In this document: positions 36,361 to 47,556 of the stretch, piece by piece
How positions within the stretch are numbered: position 1 is the first letter of the stretch
How the letters are laid out: every line of letters starts with the position of its first letter
DNA from: Rutidosis leptorrhynchoides
Lineage: Eukaryota > Streptophyta > Magnoliopsida > Asterales > Asteraceae
Direction: 5' to 3'
NCBI RefSeq assembly: GCF_046630445.1
Contig: NC_092335.1
Location: 315,938,501-316,002,500, forward strand
Length of the DNA stretch: 64,000 nucleotides
Notes under the pieces: generated by a model
Told to the model about the DNA's origin: nothing
The model's input: the letters and a program-made list of their open reading frames with translations, nothing else
Database searches by the model: none
Position numbers and translations under genes: made by a program

Positions 36361-39300
36361 CTAGTTATCCTTTTCGACTTTCTTGCCTATCCAATTAGCA
36401 ACAATTGGGGTAAGAGCTACAGTAGGCGGAAATCTTATAGGTGATGCAGCTTTATGTGCAGCATATGCCAATGCTAAAGTCCCCACTTTTTCTCCAGTTT
36501 CACTAGGTGATATCCCCACCTACATTCCAATACAACGTACGATATGAGTTTCGTGCATTGATAACGCACTCGTGTGGTTGTTGGAAACATGAATTGTAAT
36601 GAGCCATTGACGTAATTAATATCAAGAGAAAGATGATATTACCTTTTGCAACAATGCTGGGACATCAACGCCGGCACTAATGAGAGCGTAGCATAGAGAA
36701 AAGGAGATCAAAGAGAGAGTGATGGAGGTGGCTAAATAGGCACCACCATATTTGGTCAAGAGTTCTTTTGCTTGATCACTTTTTGATTTCGAATCCTTGT
36801 TACCGTCTTCCTTTGAGCTGAATATCTACCATAATAATTTACATAATTAATCATCATCGTTAATCTCTCTTAAAATCTTAAATCTTTAATATTTTAACTA
36901 TGAAGCTGTATGCAACGGGAAACTATTCAACGGAAAATCGCTTTGCAAGAAAAATACAATGAGGTGTGTATTAAGTATGTAATTTCTAAAGAATGAACAT
37001 ACTCTGATTGTACCATATCGACCCCAACTTATACATGCATAATCATTTAGACCATACATTATGTCATTATGGTTTAGATTTGAGTTTGCATATAGCCCAG
37101 CCGTGTATGAATTTAGGGTTCAATTAGTGTGTTATGTAAATGTAAGATATCGTATCAATAATAAAAAAGAAAATAATAATCATCAAAAGATTATATTGTT
37201 CAACATTAGACATAGAAGTTTTGTGAATGATAATTTAGTACGTATACAAAAAGTAGCCGGATAAGACCACTTATATCACTTCCGCCCTCACCCACGTTGT
37301 CGCTATGTTATGTGAGAACACCAATAATAGCATTTAAGTTCTCACAAGTTTTCACTTGACCGTTTTGAATTTGGTACTGGTGACTAGGGATGGCAATGGA
37401 TGTTGCATCCATGGACATCCACCCGATCCGATCCATTTATAATGGATATGGATGATGTAAATGGACGATTAACGGATATGGATATGGATGACCTAAATAT
37501 TTCGTGGGTCGGATATGGATGATAATTTACCATCCACGGATATATCCATTATCACCCGAAATACATCTATATATACATATATGCGTACTAAAATATATGC
37601 ATATACATCTGCATATCGATATACATATACATAAAACCTACAAATTCTTGAATTATTAACGAAAATAAGGGTGTGATAGTGACAATTATTAAATTGTTAC
37701 TAACAATATTAAAAATTACATATTTATATTAGTTTAAGCGTATATTTACTTATATCATAACGGATTTTGCTCAATTAAATTCACAATCGACGACAAATTA
37801 CAATCAAAACATGTGAAACAAATCAAAAACATAAAGATTTAATATTTACATTTATTATAATCTATATTAAATTGATAAAATTGTCGTTAAATTAACATTT
37901 CACTTGATATCCAACGGATATCCATTAACTCGCTTAATCCATCGGATATGGATATGGACGGATGGAATGAAATTAAATGGATATGGATGAGCAAAACATA
38001 AATGGATATGGATGTGGATATGGCATCATCCTATCCATATCCGATCCATTGTCATCCCTACTGGTGACAGTGACTTCCTCACCCATGGCATTATATTGTT
38101 TGTAGATTTTGCACTAATACTTGTACTTTGTTTTAACTAGTCCGTACCGGCCCGCACGTTGCGGCGGGTGCTTTCGGCCTGCGTATTCATATTTAACGTA
38201 ACGTTTTGTATTTACAGAGGGGAACACGGCCCATGTGTTAAGCGCCGTTTTAGATGTCGTTGTGTTAAGCGTTTTTTAAAAAGTATCCGTTTCTAACGTA
38301 GTTAGTTTTGTTTTGTTCAATAAATTTTTTCCAGTGTAACGGTGCTGTCGGAAAAATTTAACTCCCGGCGAATAGAAAGATACGGGTTGTCGTTGTGTTT
38401 AGCGTTTTTTAAAAAGTGTCCGTTTCGAACGTGGTTAATTTCGTTTTGTTCATAAAATTATTTCGAGTCTGACGCTGCCGTCGGAAAAATTTAACTTGTG
38501 GCGACCGGGAAGATACGGGTTGTCGTTGTGTTTAGCGTTTTTTTGAAAAGTGTCCGTTTTGCGTATAGTTAGCCTCGTTGGGTTCGTAAGATTTTTTCGA
38601 GTTGAACGGTGGTTTCTGAAAACTTTAACTCGCACCGAGCGAGAAGATAGAGCCCGTTATAAATTCGGGTGGAATTAGTTTCTTTTATTTTAATAAAATT
38701 ATATATTTACACTTTTTACCCCTGAAAAAGTGTAAACCTGAGGGGCCGTTGTGTAAATATAGTCGAAGTTGAGGGACCGCTTGTAATGTGAACGCAAACT
38801 CAAAACGACAATCCGATATAACTGAAACGACGGCATTCACCACCACTTTTAGTACGTAAGTGTTAACGACTGACATTAGCCACCACTTTTAGTATGTAAG
38901 TGTTAATGTTAATAATTAATAAATTAAATTAAAATAAATATAAATATAGTGGTAGTCAGTTATCGTAAGAAGGATGTCATGGTCCATGGGTAATAGCGTT
39001 CAGTTCTCCTTGCTCATTTAGTCCAGCTCTGAAGATGAAGAGTTTAGGGAGAAAATTCATTGAAGGATATCTATGGCCTAAATAGGCAAATGTATCCTAT
39101 AATTTTCGTTCCAAATTCAAATTAACAAGGCCGTTAATTTATATTGAGTGGTTACGATTAATTAGGGATTTAGGGCAAAACAAAGTAATTTAGTCTAGAA
39201 ACTGAAGTAGCTACAGTACAACAAAACCTAATCATATTATCTTATTGAATTGTTAACCAAATTGGAAGCGAGTACCTTCCATAAACCAGCTTCGAGGCCG

Positions 39301-39551
39301 TATTTCTGAGTTACTTCATCTGCTGCTGCTGCTGGTGAAGAATTAGATGAATCAGTTTTTTCTTTAATTGCCCTAATTTTTGTAACAAATCTGGTGCTGC
39401 TGCTGCTGCTTTTAATTGTTGAAGATGAGGTTTTTGGTGATCCATTGAATGATAAGATGATAATGGTGTTGCATTGTATGTTGTTGTTAATGATGGATGA
39501 AGCGGCTATAGGAATGGTTGCCATAGCCATGGCCTTCAAACTTTCTTTCAC
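36361..39551 (-). CDS. DUF1279 (FAM210-like) membrane protein, predicted plastid-targeted, 3 exons, 205 aa
   Basis: Minus-strand exons 39276-39551, 36643-36825 and 36361-36519, all GT-AG and phase 0, give 92 + 61 + 52 residues. Residues 1-60 are rich in Ser, Thr, Ala and Asn with few acidic residues, like a chloroplast transit peptide. A start at Met8 or Met10 (MAMATIPIAAS) is equally possible. Then come KYGLEAGLWK, a basic linker (KDSKSKSDQAKELLTKYGGA), one hydrophobic segment at about 123-143 (ATSITLSLISFSLCYALISA), and GEKVGTLALAYAAHKAASPI with FPPTVALTPIVANWIGKK at the C terminus. The last half is the DUF1279 domain. The molecular role of plant members is not established to my knowledge. 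Intron 1 (2450 bp) holds a MITE and a Helitron-like element; intron 2 is 123 bp. No break is seen. Convergent with the E2F gene. Confidence 0.93.
37385..38060. mobile_element. hAT-type MITE in DUF1279 intron 1, TSD CTGGTGAC
   Basis: 676 bp with ends TAGGGATGGCAATGGAT and, inverted, TAGGGATGACAATGGAT. The perfect 8-bp duplications CTGGTGAC lie at 37377-37384 and 38061-38068. The 8-bp TSD and TAGGG-type terminal repeats are those of hAT elements. Subterminal GGATATGGATG repeats recur at both ends. No transposase remnant, so non-autonomous. Confidence 0.92.
38137..38700 (-). mobile_element. Helitron-like element in DUF1279 intron 1 (5' end uncertain)
   Basis: Read on the minus strand, the element ends with a hairpin (CCCGCCGCAACGTGCGGG, stem CCCGC/GCGGG), ten bases, then CTAG followed by T, at 38137-38165. 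This is the 3' signature of Helitrons. The 5' TC end was not pinned down; I place it near 38700. The body carries the tandem array at 38230-38650. No helicase coding. Confidence 0.6.
38230..38650. repeat. Tandem array of about 130-bp units within the Helitron-like element
   Basis: Three successive units each contain GTCGTTGTGTTTAGCGTTTTT, AGTGTCCGTTT, a GTTCATAAAATT-like stretch and GCCGTCGGAAAAATTTAACT (repeat starts near 38256, 38389, 38520). Units differ by about 10-25% by eye. Confidence 0.8.
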
Positions 39552-39689
39552 TTATTTATATTTATAAATTTGTTTATATAAATACGGATGTATGAGTTAA
39601 CCATGAGAATGAACTTTGGAGCAGACGACAAGGGAAAGTAACCATACAAATGTCACCCTCTCGACCCCAAAAATAAAAATACTCTGTAG
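39552..39689 (-). promoter_or_regulatory. Upstream region of the DUF1279 gene, interrupted by a Copia insertion
   Basis: Only 138 bp separate the DUF1279 start codon from the left LTR of the Copia element (39690). The original upstream sequence appears to resume after 55047, with target duplication TGTAG/CGTAG. No motif was assigned. Confidence 0.5.
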
Positions 39690-39934
39690 TGTTGTAAATT
39701 TAGTAGTTAAATATGGATGGTAATTAGTCAAATATGGATAGTAAAATTTGTACTATATATATGTGCATAATGTAAGTTACAAAAACACACATATACATTA
39801 AATACATCACACCTCTCTTCAACCTCTTTCTCTCATATATCTTCTACAACACATCTCTCTTTTATTGGTTCTTTCAATTTGAATATATTGAACCAGGCCA
39901 CTAAAGGTAGTTATAAACCTACTGAAATATAACA
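39690..39934 (+). repeat. Left LTR of the Copia element
   Basis: 245 bp, TG...CA. Followed at 39935-39950 by CGTTATCAGCACGAAG, the primer-binding region. Confidence 0.9.
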
Positions 39935-40010
39935 CGTTATCAGCACGAAGTGCTCCGTATAATCAAGGTTTATCTAAGCAAGCACACGTCACTAATCAAG
40001 GTAAGAAATC

Positions 40011-40320
40011 ATCTAACTTTTATTAACTTCACTAACATTTATATTTATGTTATTTAAGTTATATATGGTCGGTTATACCGCCTGAATTATATTTCTGTAA
40101 TCTAACTTTTATTAACTTCACTAACATTTATATTTATGTTATTTGAGTTATATATGGTCGGTTATACCACCTGAATTATATTTCTGTAATCTAACTTTCA
40201 TTAACTTCACTAACATTTATATTTATGTTATTTAAGTTATATATGGTCGGTTATACCATCTGAATTATATTTTCTGTAATCTAACTCTTATTAACTTCAC
40301 TAACATTTATATTTATGTTA
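40011..40320 (+). repeat. 89-bp tandem repeat in the Copia leader
   Basis: Three full units and a partial fourth start at about 40011, 40100, 40189 and 40279, each with ATCTAACTTTTATTAACTTC and GTTATATATGGTCGGTTATA. Unit-to-unit differences are few. Confidence 0.9.
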
Positions 40321-40335
40321 ATAAGACCTCATGAT

Positions 40336-40760
40336 TGTACGCAACACGTCATTTGACAACACGGTACTTTATGTACGCAACACGTCATTTGACAACACGG
40401 TACCATGGGTCGAGATTAATTCCGATCAATACGAATACGATGGGGTCTTTATATGTTATCTAACATTTATGATTACTTATGCAATTAATCATTATTTATT
40501 TCATGCATACTAATGTTTATTCTTAAAAGTAAATCTTAAAAGTTAAAATAAGAAAAAATAGTTTGTATTTTTATTAAAAGTAAATCTTAAAAGTTAAAAT
40601 AAGAAAAAGTAGTTTGTATTTTTATTAAAAGTAAATCTTAAAAGTTAAAATAAAAAAAGTAGTTTGTATCTTTATTAAAAGTAAATCTTAAAAGTTAAAA
40701 TAAGAAAAGTAGTTTATATTTTTATTAAAAGTAAATCTTAAAAGTTAAAATAAGAAAAAA
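40336..40760 (+). repeat. Two further tandem repeats in the Copia leader (35-bp x2 and about 58-bp x5)
   Basis: ACGCAACACGTCATTTGACA occurs twice at 40339-40403. From about 40520 to 40760, five units of AAAAGTAAATCTTAAAAGTT plus AAAATAAGAAAAAGTAGTTTG follow one another. Confidence 0.85.
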
Positions 40761-40987
40761 AAATCTTGTCCTTTATATTACTCATACGCGTTTTGATATA
40801 GTGACTTTATTCGTTAACGTCAACTAACGACGTTACAACGGTCATATATACATAACGGTTGTTAACGTTAACTGACGACGTTACAACAACTATATTTTTC
40901 AAATATAAAATAAACATCTCCGTTTTCACATTTTCACAAATCAATCTTCATTTTTCAGATTACTACTCTCAAAAAATTTTTGTAAAA

Positions 40988-41152
40988 ATGATTCACACAA
41001 GGATGATTTTTCCTATTGTATTGGTCATATTAACTATCATCATTGTTACTAATATACCACCTGGTGAACCTATATTCTATCCTGCCCTTGTGGTTTTATT
41101 ATTTGTAATCATACCATTATTCTGTTGTTTGCTACTTATGAATTTAAAATGA
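40988..41152 (+). CDS. 54-aa two-helix membrane ORF in the Copia leader
   Basis: Open frame upstream of gag starting MIHTRMIFPIVLVILTIIIV. Hydrophobic residues about 7-22, then a conserved-looking turn with PPGEPIFYPAL at 25-34, then a second hydrophobic segment about 35-52, ending MNLK. Nothing in Copia biology that I know calls for such a protein. A degenerate relative is found at 44780-44959 on the plus strand of the nested Gypsy-like element (PPEESAYFYFALGVIVLLIL). Could be a chance hydrophobic frame, but the shared second occurrence argues against it. Role unknown. Confidence 0.5.
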   Translation: MIHTRMIFPIVLVILTIIIVTNIPPGEPIFYPALVVLLFVIIPLFCCLLLMNLK

Positions 41153-41236
41153 TTCTAATTTCATTTTATTATTTGTCTATGAATAGAAGTTGATTATGAT
41201 TATGATTTATGTTATTCATCTTTTTGATAATAGAAA

Positions 41237-41550
41237 ATGTCGAATTTGAAAAGGATTAAATTTGCTCATTTAGAACAAGTGGGAACAACTACTTAACATG
41301 GGTTATGAATGTAGAAAAACATCTCGAATCAAACGGTATTTTAGAAACCCTGAATGAAAATAACAATTATTCCGAACAAGAGAAAGCAATAGTAAGTATT
41401 TTTCTTAGCAAACATATTGACGAGTCCTTAGAATCTACATATTATATGATCGAAAATCCAAGTGTATTATGGAAAATACTCAAAGATAGATACGATATTA
41501 ATTATCAAAAAAAAAAAAATAATAATAATAATAATAACGGTGATCCATGA
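41237..41550 (+). mobile_element. Copia gag remnant
   Basis: Reads as the start of a Copia gag: NLKRIKFAHLEQVG, then MNVEKHLESNGILETLN, IVSIFLSKHIDESLE and VLWKILKDRYD (the UBN2-type gag region). Fossil. Followed by AT-rich sequence and, at 41965, by the nested element. Confidence 0.75.
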
Positions 41551-41964
41551 AAGAATAAAATTAAAGATATTAGTAGACGCTCTTATAAGAATTCCGGAGA
41601 TTCTTATTAATGATCTGGTAACGTGGATCATCAGTCTAGTATTTCTTGAATACATGAACATCTTGTTTAGCTCTACAAATAAGTCCCAAAAGAAAAGAAA
41701 ACGAGAGTGAATCTGTTGACAAATCTTGATTAAATTAACCCTGAGCTACCTCGAGACTTGAATGGTTTGAATTTTCTAAGATGCCTAGTTTTTTTATGTA
41801 TCACTCATAAATAAATGGTTTTAGACCATAATGTATATGTTTTATTAAGTGTTATCTTTTATGTACTTCAGATTATAACTTGTTTGTAGGTAATATAATT
41901 TGATTATCTTGCTGAAATATAACTCATTATTTGCTTATCTTATTTGAAGTTTTAGTATGAATCC

Positions 41965-43073
41965 TGTAGAGACCCGTCCTAATCCATCTGGACGAAGTCC
42001 TTATTGATTACAAACGATTCACAACAGTTGATTACATCGCGAGGTATTTGACCTCTATATATTACATTTTACAAACATTGCATTCGTTTTTGAAAAGACA
42101 ATCTTTCATTACACCGAAAGTTGACGACATGCATACCATTTCATAATATATCCAACCATAAATGACTTAATAATAATCTTGATGAACTCAACGACACGAA
42201 TGCAACGTTTTTTGAAAAATGTCATGAATGACTCCAAGTAATATCTCTATAATGAGCAAATGCACAGCGGAAGATTTCTTTAACACCTGAGAATAAACAT
42301 GCTTAAAAGTGTCAACCAAAAGGTTGGTGAGTTCATTAATTTATCATAATAATCATTTCAATTTTTTTTAATAGACCACAAGAATTTCATATTCCCATTT
42401 CCCATAAATAAACATCCCATACATAGAGATAAAAATCATTCATATGGATTGAACACCTGGTAACCGACATTCACAAATTGCATATAGAATATCCCCATCA
42501 TTCCGGGATCCTCCTTCGGACATGATATGAATTTCGAAGTACTAAAGCATCCGATACTTTGGATGGGGCTTGTTGGGCCCGATAAATCTATCTTTAGGAT
42601 TCGCGTCAATTAGGGTGTCTGTTCCCTAATTCTTAGATTACCAGACTTAATAAAAAGGGGCATATTCGATTTCAATAATTCAACCATATAATGTAGTTTC
42701 GATTACTTGTGTCTATTTCGTAAAACATTTATAAAAAAATTTGCGCATGTATTCTCAGCCCAAAAATATAAAGGGTAAAAAGGCAAATGAAACTCACCTA
42801 ATGTATTTTGTAGTAAAAATACATATGACGTCATTGATTAAGTGCAAGGTTGGCCTCGGATTCACGAACTTATCAATATTGAGATTCAATATTGCAGGAA
42901 AGGTACGTAGACGCAACAGAGATGATAAACACTAAATTGACCTCACGAGCAAACTCATGAACCATACCCATGACCTCCATAGCTATAACCCATAATTTTC
43001 TTAGCCCTATCCCACTCGAAAAAGCCGTCTTGAAATAATTTGTTCAAGACCTCACCGTAGTATTTTATGTATA

Positions 43074-43106
<33 letters not shown>

Positions 43107-44354
43107 GATAATATTAATAATAATAAGATTAATAATAATCTTAATATTAATAATAATAATAATAATATAAATGTATCTATATATATTGAGAAGAGATCGA
43201 GAGGCAGTGATTGAAATGAATTGGATGAATGAGAAAAAATTGCAATTCGCTTGGTTTAAAAGAAGTTGAAGCTACCTACTACTTCCATAAGATTGCCGAC
43301 ACCCATTTTTACATATGTGTAATGATATAAGTTTATATATTATTTAATATATAATATATTTAATCTTTAGAATTAATTAAATATTATATTATATTTACGC
43401 TCATGGTAAAAATATAATTTTTATAAAAATGACACGGACGTGGTCTCACGACTCGTGTACCACTTTCGGTTTTCTGAGCGCACTTACGTATGTTTAGAAA
43501 ACTAGCCTTTTACGTTACGCGACGTGTACCTTTAAAAATAATTTGACTTATTTATCAGTAAACTACTTTATGAAAAATGTATCTTATAAAATTTGAGCGT
43601 CGTGGTCATTTGCTTCTATGAATCAGTGGCTCTTTATTTACCAAAATATTTTATTTTAAATTGAGACGTTTTATGACGAGGTTAAAATATATAGATGCAT
43701 TTTTAGGAATATAAATTTGTATCCAAAATCTTTCATCTAACAATATAACATTTAGTTTTTCAAAACTATTTATTTTTCAAAGTTTATTTTTATTTTATTT
43801 AGGAAAGTAGTTTAGCGCGTAACATTTTTCTTTTTAAGAATTTAAATGGATACAAGTACTAATCGTTTTTAAATATCAATTGCGTCACTATACGGGTGTT
43901 ACTACCGTATACTTAATTTGAATACATATATATTTAATGAATACATTTTAAATACACGTTACAACCAATATTTCAACTTATGTTTATTTATTCAAAGACA
44001 GTTTAGATAGACAAGTCCTGTTATATGAAAAAGTGTTTTCGTACAGTTGAAAACTACATCAATTGATTACTATGGAATTCCATCGACAAACATATGGAAC
44101 CAAATTACTAAATTGTAAAGTATTTATACTTAATATTTCGTTAACGTTATCAAGTTATAATATATACGCGTATTCATATATAATCATTTACGCTCGTTTA
44201 ATGGTTCGTGAATCATTGAAATTTGGTCGAGGTTAAATGAATGTATGAACATAGTTTAAAATTCTTGAGATTTAACTTATCAAACTTTTCTTACCGTGTC
44301 GGAATGATATAAAGATACAGTTTAAATTTGGTCGAAAATTTTCGGGTCGTCACA
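41965..44354 (-). repeat. 3' LTR of the element 41965-51001
   Basis: Matches 48615-51001 throughout. Contains the LTR core block (GCCCGATAAATCTATCTTTA near 42578-42597), a TAA-type microsatellite (43068-43175), and TTCGTGAATCATTGAAATTT near 44204. Confidence 0.9.
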
Positions 44355-44779
44355 GTACCTACTCGTTAAAGAAATTTCGTCTCGAAATTTGGTCGTGGTC
44401 GTCATGGCTAACCATAAAAATGTTTTTCATGACGAATAGGAGTTGATATATAGAGTTTTATCATTATTGAGTAATATAGATAAAACGATCCGATTATTTG
44501 AAGAGTACGAGTGAAGTTTTCACAAAAAGATTGGAATGAGAAATAGAGTTTCGTCTTAACTTTCGACGTGGTATTGGTTGAATTCCGGAATTCAAGGGAT
44601 TTAAAGAAAATCTTCAAAATCTAAAAGATTTGATTCCTCGGCGAATAAGAAAATTATGATTCTCTAATTAAATGCGGAGATCTGCTTTAATTTCTCTATC
44701 AAACATTTCACTATAAATTAACTTCTTCCGTTCCATTTTTTTTATCATTCCTATACTCAATTCCTAAATTCAAAAGATT

Positions 44780-44959
44780 ATGAAAATGCTTAATCCAGTT
44801 CTAATCCTTGTCCTTATCCTTACTATCACAACAATTATTCTCCTTTTCTAACTTCCACCAGAGGAATCTGCTTACTTCTACTTTGCTCTTGGAGTTATAG
44901 TGCTTTTAATTCTCCCGTGTCTTTATGTGGCTATAAGCATTGATATACACGGTTTGTAA
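44780..44959 (+). pseudogene. Degenerate relative of the small two-helix ORF, antisense in the Gypsy-like element
   Basis: Plus-strand reading starting MKMLNPVLILVLILTITTII, followed by PPEESAYFYFALGVIVLLIL and an alpha-helical hydrophobic end. Same size, two-helix layout and central PPxE motif as the Copia ORF at 40988-41152. It runs antisense to its host element, near the 3' LTR. Not fully open any more. Confidence 0.5.
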
Positions 44960-46689
44960 TTTATGTGTTGTTATCGGGCTTTATATCTCCCCTTATATTT
45001 TAATGTCCCTATTTCTGTTTCCTATAATCATTGTCATCCATAGTTAATCCTCTCTCCTATTTGCTGCGATTTATACCCCTATATCTCTTTCGAAGCTTCA
45101 TGCTCTGTTTTCTCTTCTATCCATTAATCACAGCAAGTAAATGTTCAGTATTCGTAGTTATGAATTTCGGAATGAACATAGTTAATGTTCTAAGAAGGAA
45201 ATGGTAATGGCACGATCTTGATTTGTTAAATTACCAGAATACCCTGGGAAAAGACCGAATCATCAAGAAATATTTTCTTGATATTTTAGAGGTTTAAAAT
45301 AGAATACAAGAGTCGTGTAATATGGCACATGATGATGGTACTGTGAATCATCACATTCCATTAGAAACTCAGCATAACTTACTGTAATATAATCACGTTG
45401 ATCAAGTGTCATTATATTATACTAACTCATGCATGAGTTCCCAACATTACTTCAATAACATTCATATTTTAAGCTCGAAAGTTTACAGAATATAGAAACT
45501 AACAGTTTCTATATGATGTAATACTGATATCACGAAGAGATTAATGATTTCAGATAAGAATAGTTATAAAAATATCTCCAGAAATATGGAGGATATTTAT
45601 AATGAAAGATACGATAATATCTCGGAATATCTAAGATCAGAGGATGATAGAAACTATTATCTGCAAGGGTTTAGAGTAAGGAGCAAGATATTCACTAAAG
45701 ACTTTAGCAGACATTGAATCATTTGGATTCTTTGAAGTCAAACTTATTCTTTGTGATTTGTCCACGGCTTTCTTCCTAGTTTCGCATAATCTGCTTTTCG
45801 GTACTAAATTTTCTATTGAGTGTTTCCAATACTCCATTCTTTATCATCAAACTTTCGACAGTTAAGGTCGTGTACGGTTTTCTACAGTTTCTGCTGCTTC
45901 ATTCAGCTTTTCCAACATTCAGAGTACTGATTTGTAGACTGAGTGCTGTTCAGAATTTCAGAATAAAAGACCATAATTCTAAAAGATAATTGTTATACAT
46001 ATAACTGTTGATGTAGTTATGCTGTTCATTTTCAAAGTACTGATTACTGACTCTCGATAATTGGTATGGCAGTTCTTGTTACAAGATGCGGATGAGTATA
46101 TGATAGGGTTTCAATGAATAAATATAATGATTTGTCAGAGAGATTTGAGCCAAGGAGCAACGAGGTTGCTGGTACGTCTGCTTGTAATATGGTAGAATAT
46201 GAAAGGTTCTCCGGTAACAATAAAAGAGCATACATATAAATCAAGGTGATAATAAGATTGTTTAGAACGAAAAGTCGAAGTTGACTTGCCGAAGCTGTGA
46301 CAAAATTTGCTACTTTGAAAGGAATTACCAAGTTATTTTGGGTAATACTTACACTAAGGGAATTAGCACAGATACATGTTAAACGTTTACTCAGGTTCCG
46401 AGTGTTTTCGGAGGCATAACTATATGTATCAATCTTTTCTTCCGTAGATGAAGTGCGGTTGGTTCATTCTCTCGATTGAGGTGTTTTCAAGAATTATGAA
46501 AGGTTTGAATGCAGATTATAATCGTCAAGATACAAATGAGGTTTAAAATGAAACCAAGTGGCAAACTTGAAGAATTATTTAGTTTCATATGTTATAATCA
46601 ATATTTTATTTTATTTTAATTGTCCAATGTTATTAGTCCACAGTCGATAGTCCACAGTTGACAGTTCAATAATTCATATATAGTTTAAT

Positions 46690-46910
46690 ATATAAAATTT
46701 GAATTAATTAATACGTGTCGTGACCCGTATACGTCTCAGACTCGATCACAACTCAAATTATATATATTATTGTAGAATCAACCTCAACCCTGTATAGAGA
46801 ACTCGATCATTACTGCATATAGAGTGTCTATGGTTATTCTAAATAATATATATAAATGCGTCGATATGATATGTCAAAACTTTGTATACGTGTCCCGATA
46901 TTTAAAGTGC
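46690..46910 (-). repeat. LTR-like module shared with the Gypsy LTR at 17440-17720
   Basis: The reverse complement of this stretch matches the LTR of the element at 11061-28503. Shared blocks in sense orientation include TTTTGACATATCATATCGAC, CATAGACACTCTATATGCAG, ACAGGGTTGAGGTTGATTC and TGAGTTGTGATCGAGTCTGA. It lies in the interior, not in the LTR, of this element. Confidence 0.75.
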
Positions 46911-47556
46911 GTAAAATAAATAACAGAAATTAGATGACGATAAATAAAATTGGAAGAATTAAAATTGCTATAAAATAAATTGCGATAATTAAATTGCGAT
47001 AAATAAATTGCGATAAATAAATTGCGATAATTAAAATGTAATACGGAATTAACAGTTTGCTAGGAACAGTTAGCGTGGATTCTTAACAAAATTTCTCATA
47101 GTTAATTTGTCTGTTTCTAACAAATTTTATTTTGCCAAATATTTTCTTCATTATGCCACTTGTTGGATTTTGATAGATCAAAATTTAAATATAAAATTAA
47201 ATGAAAATGATTATTCTGCGGTGAACGGATACGTATATCGGTGGTTGTAAGTAGGATAGTAAATGATTGTTAAATCAGATTCGAAGAATGTATAATGTAA
47301 CATATTAATGTGAAATCTAAATATTCCTCGGGTATTACCTACCCGTTAAAATATTTTCACCATTAACAGTTTGTACGAAAGAACTTTTAATTACAATCTT
47401 TATGAAAGCATATATACATATATATTTTCTTCAGATGTAATCATGGATTTAATGAGTCAATGTGATATTAAACTCATCAGATTTACGGCTAGAACTGGAG
47501 TACATAATTTCTAAAACATTAGAGATTACATAATCGTCATGAAGGATGAAGATAGT

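Noticed and set aside
42741-42935. 64-codon frame repeated at 49391-49585
   Set aside because: Lies in both LTRs of one element; kept by LTR duplication, no domain, start context poor.
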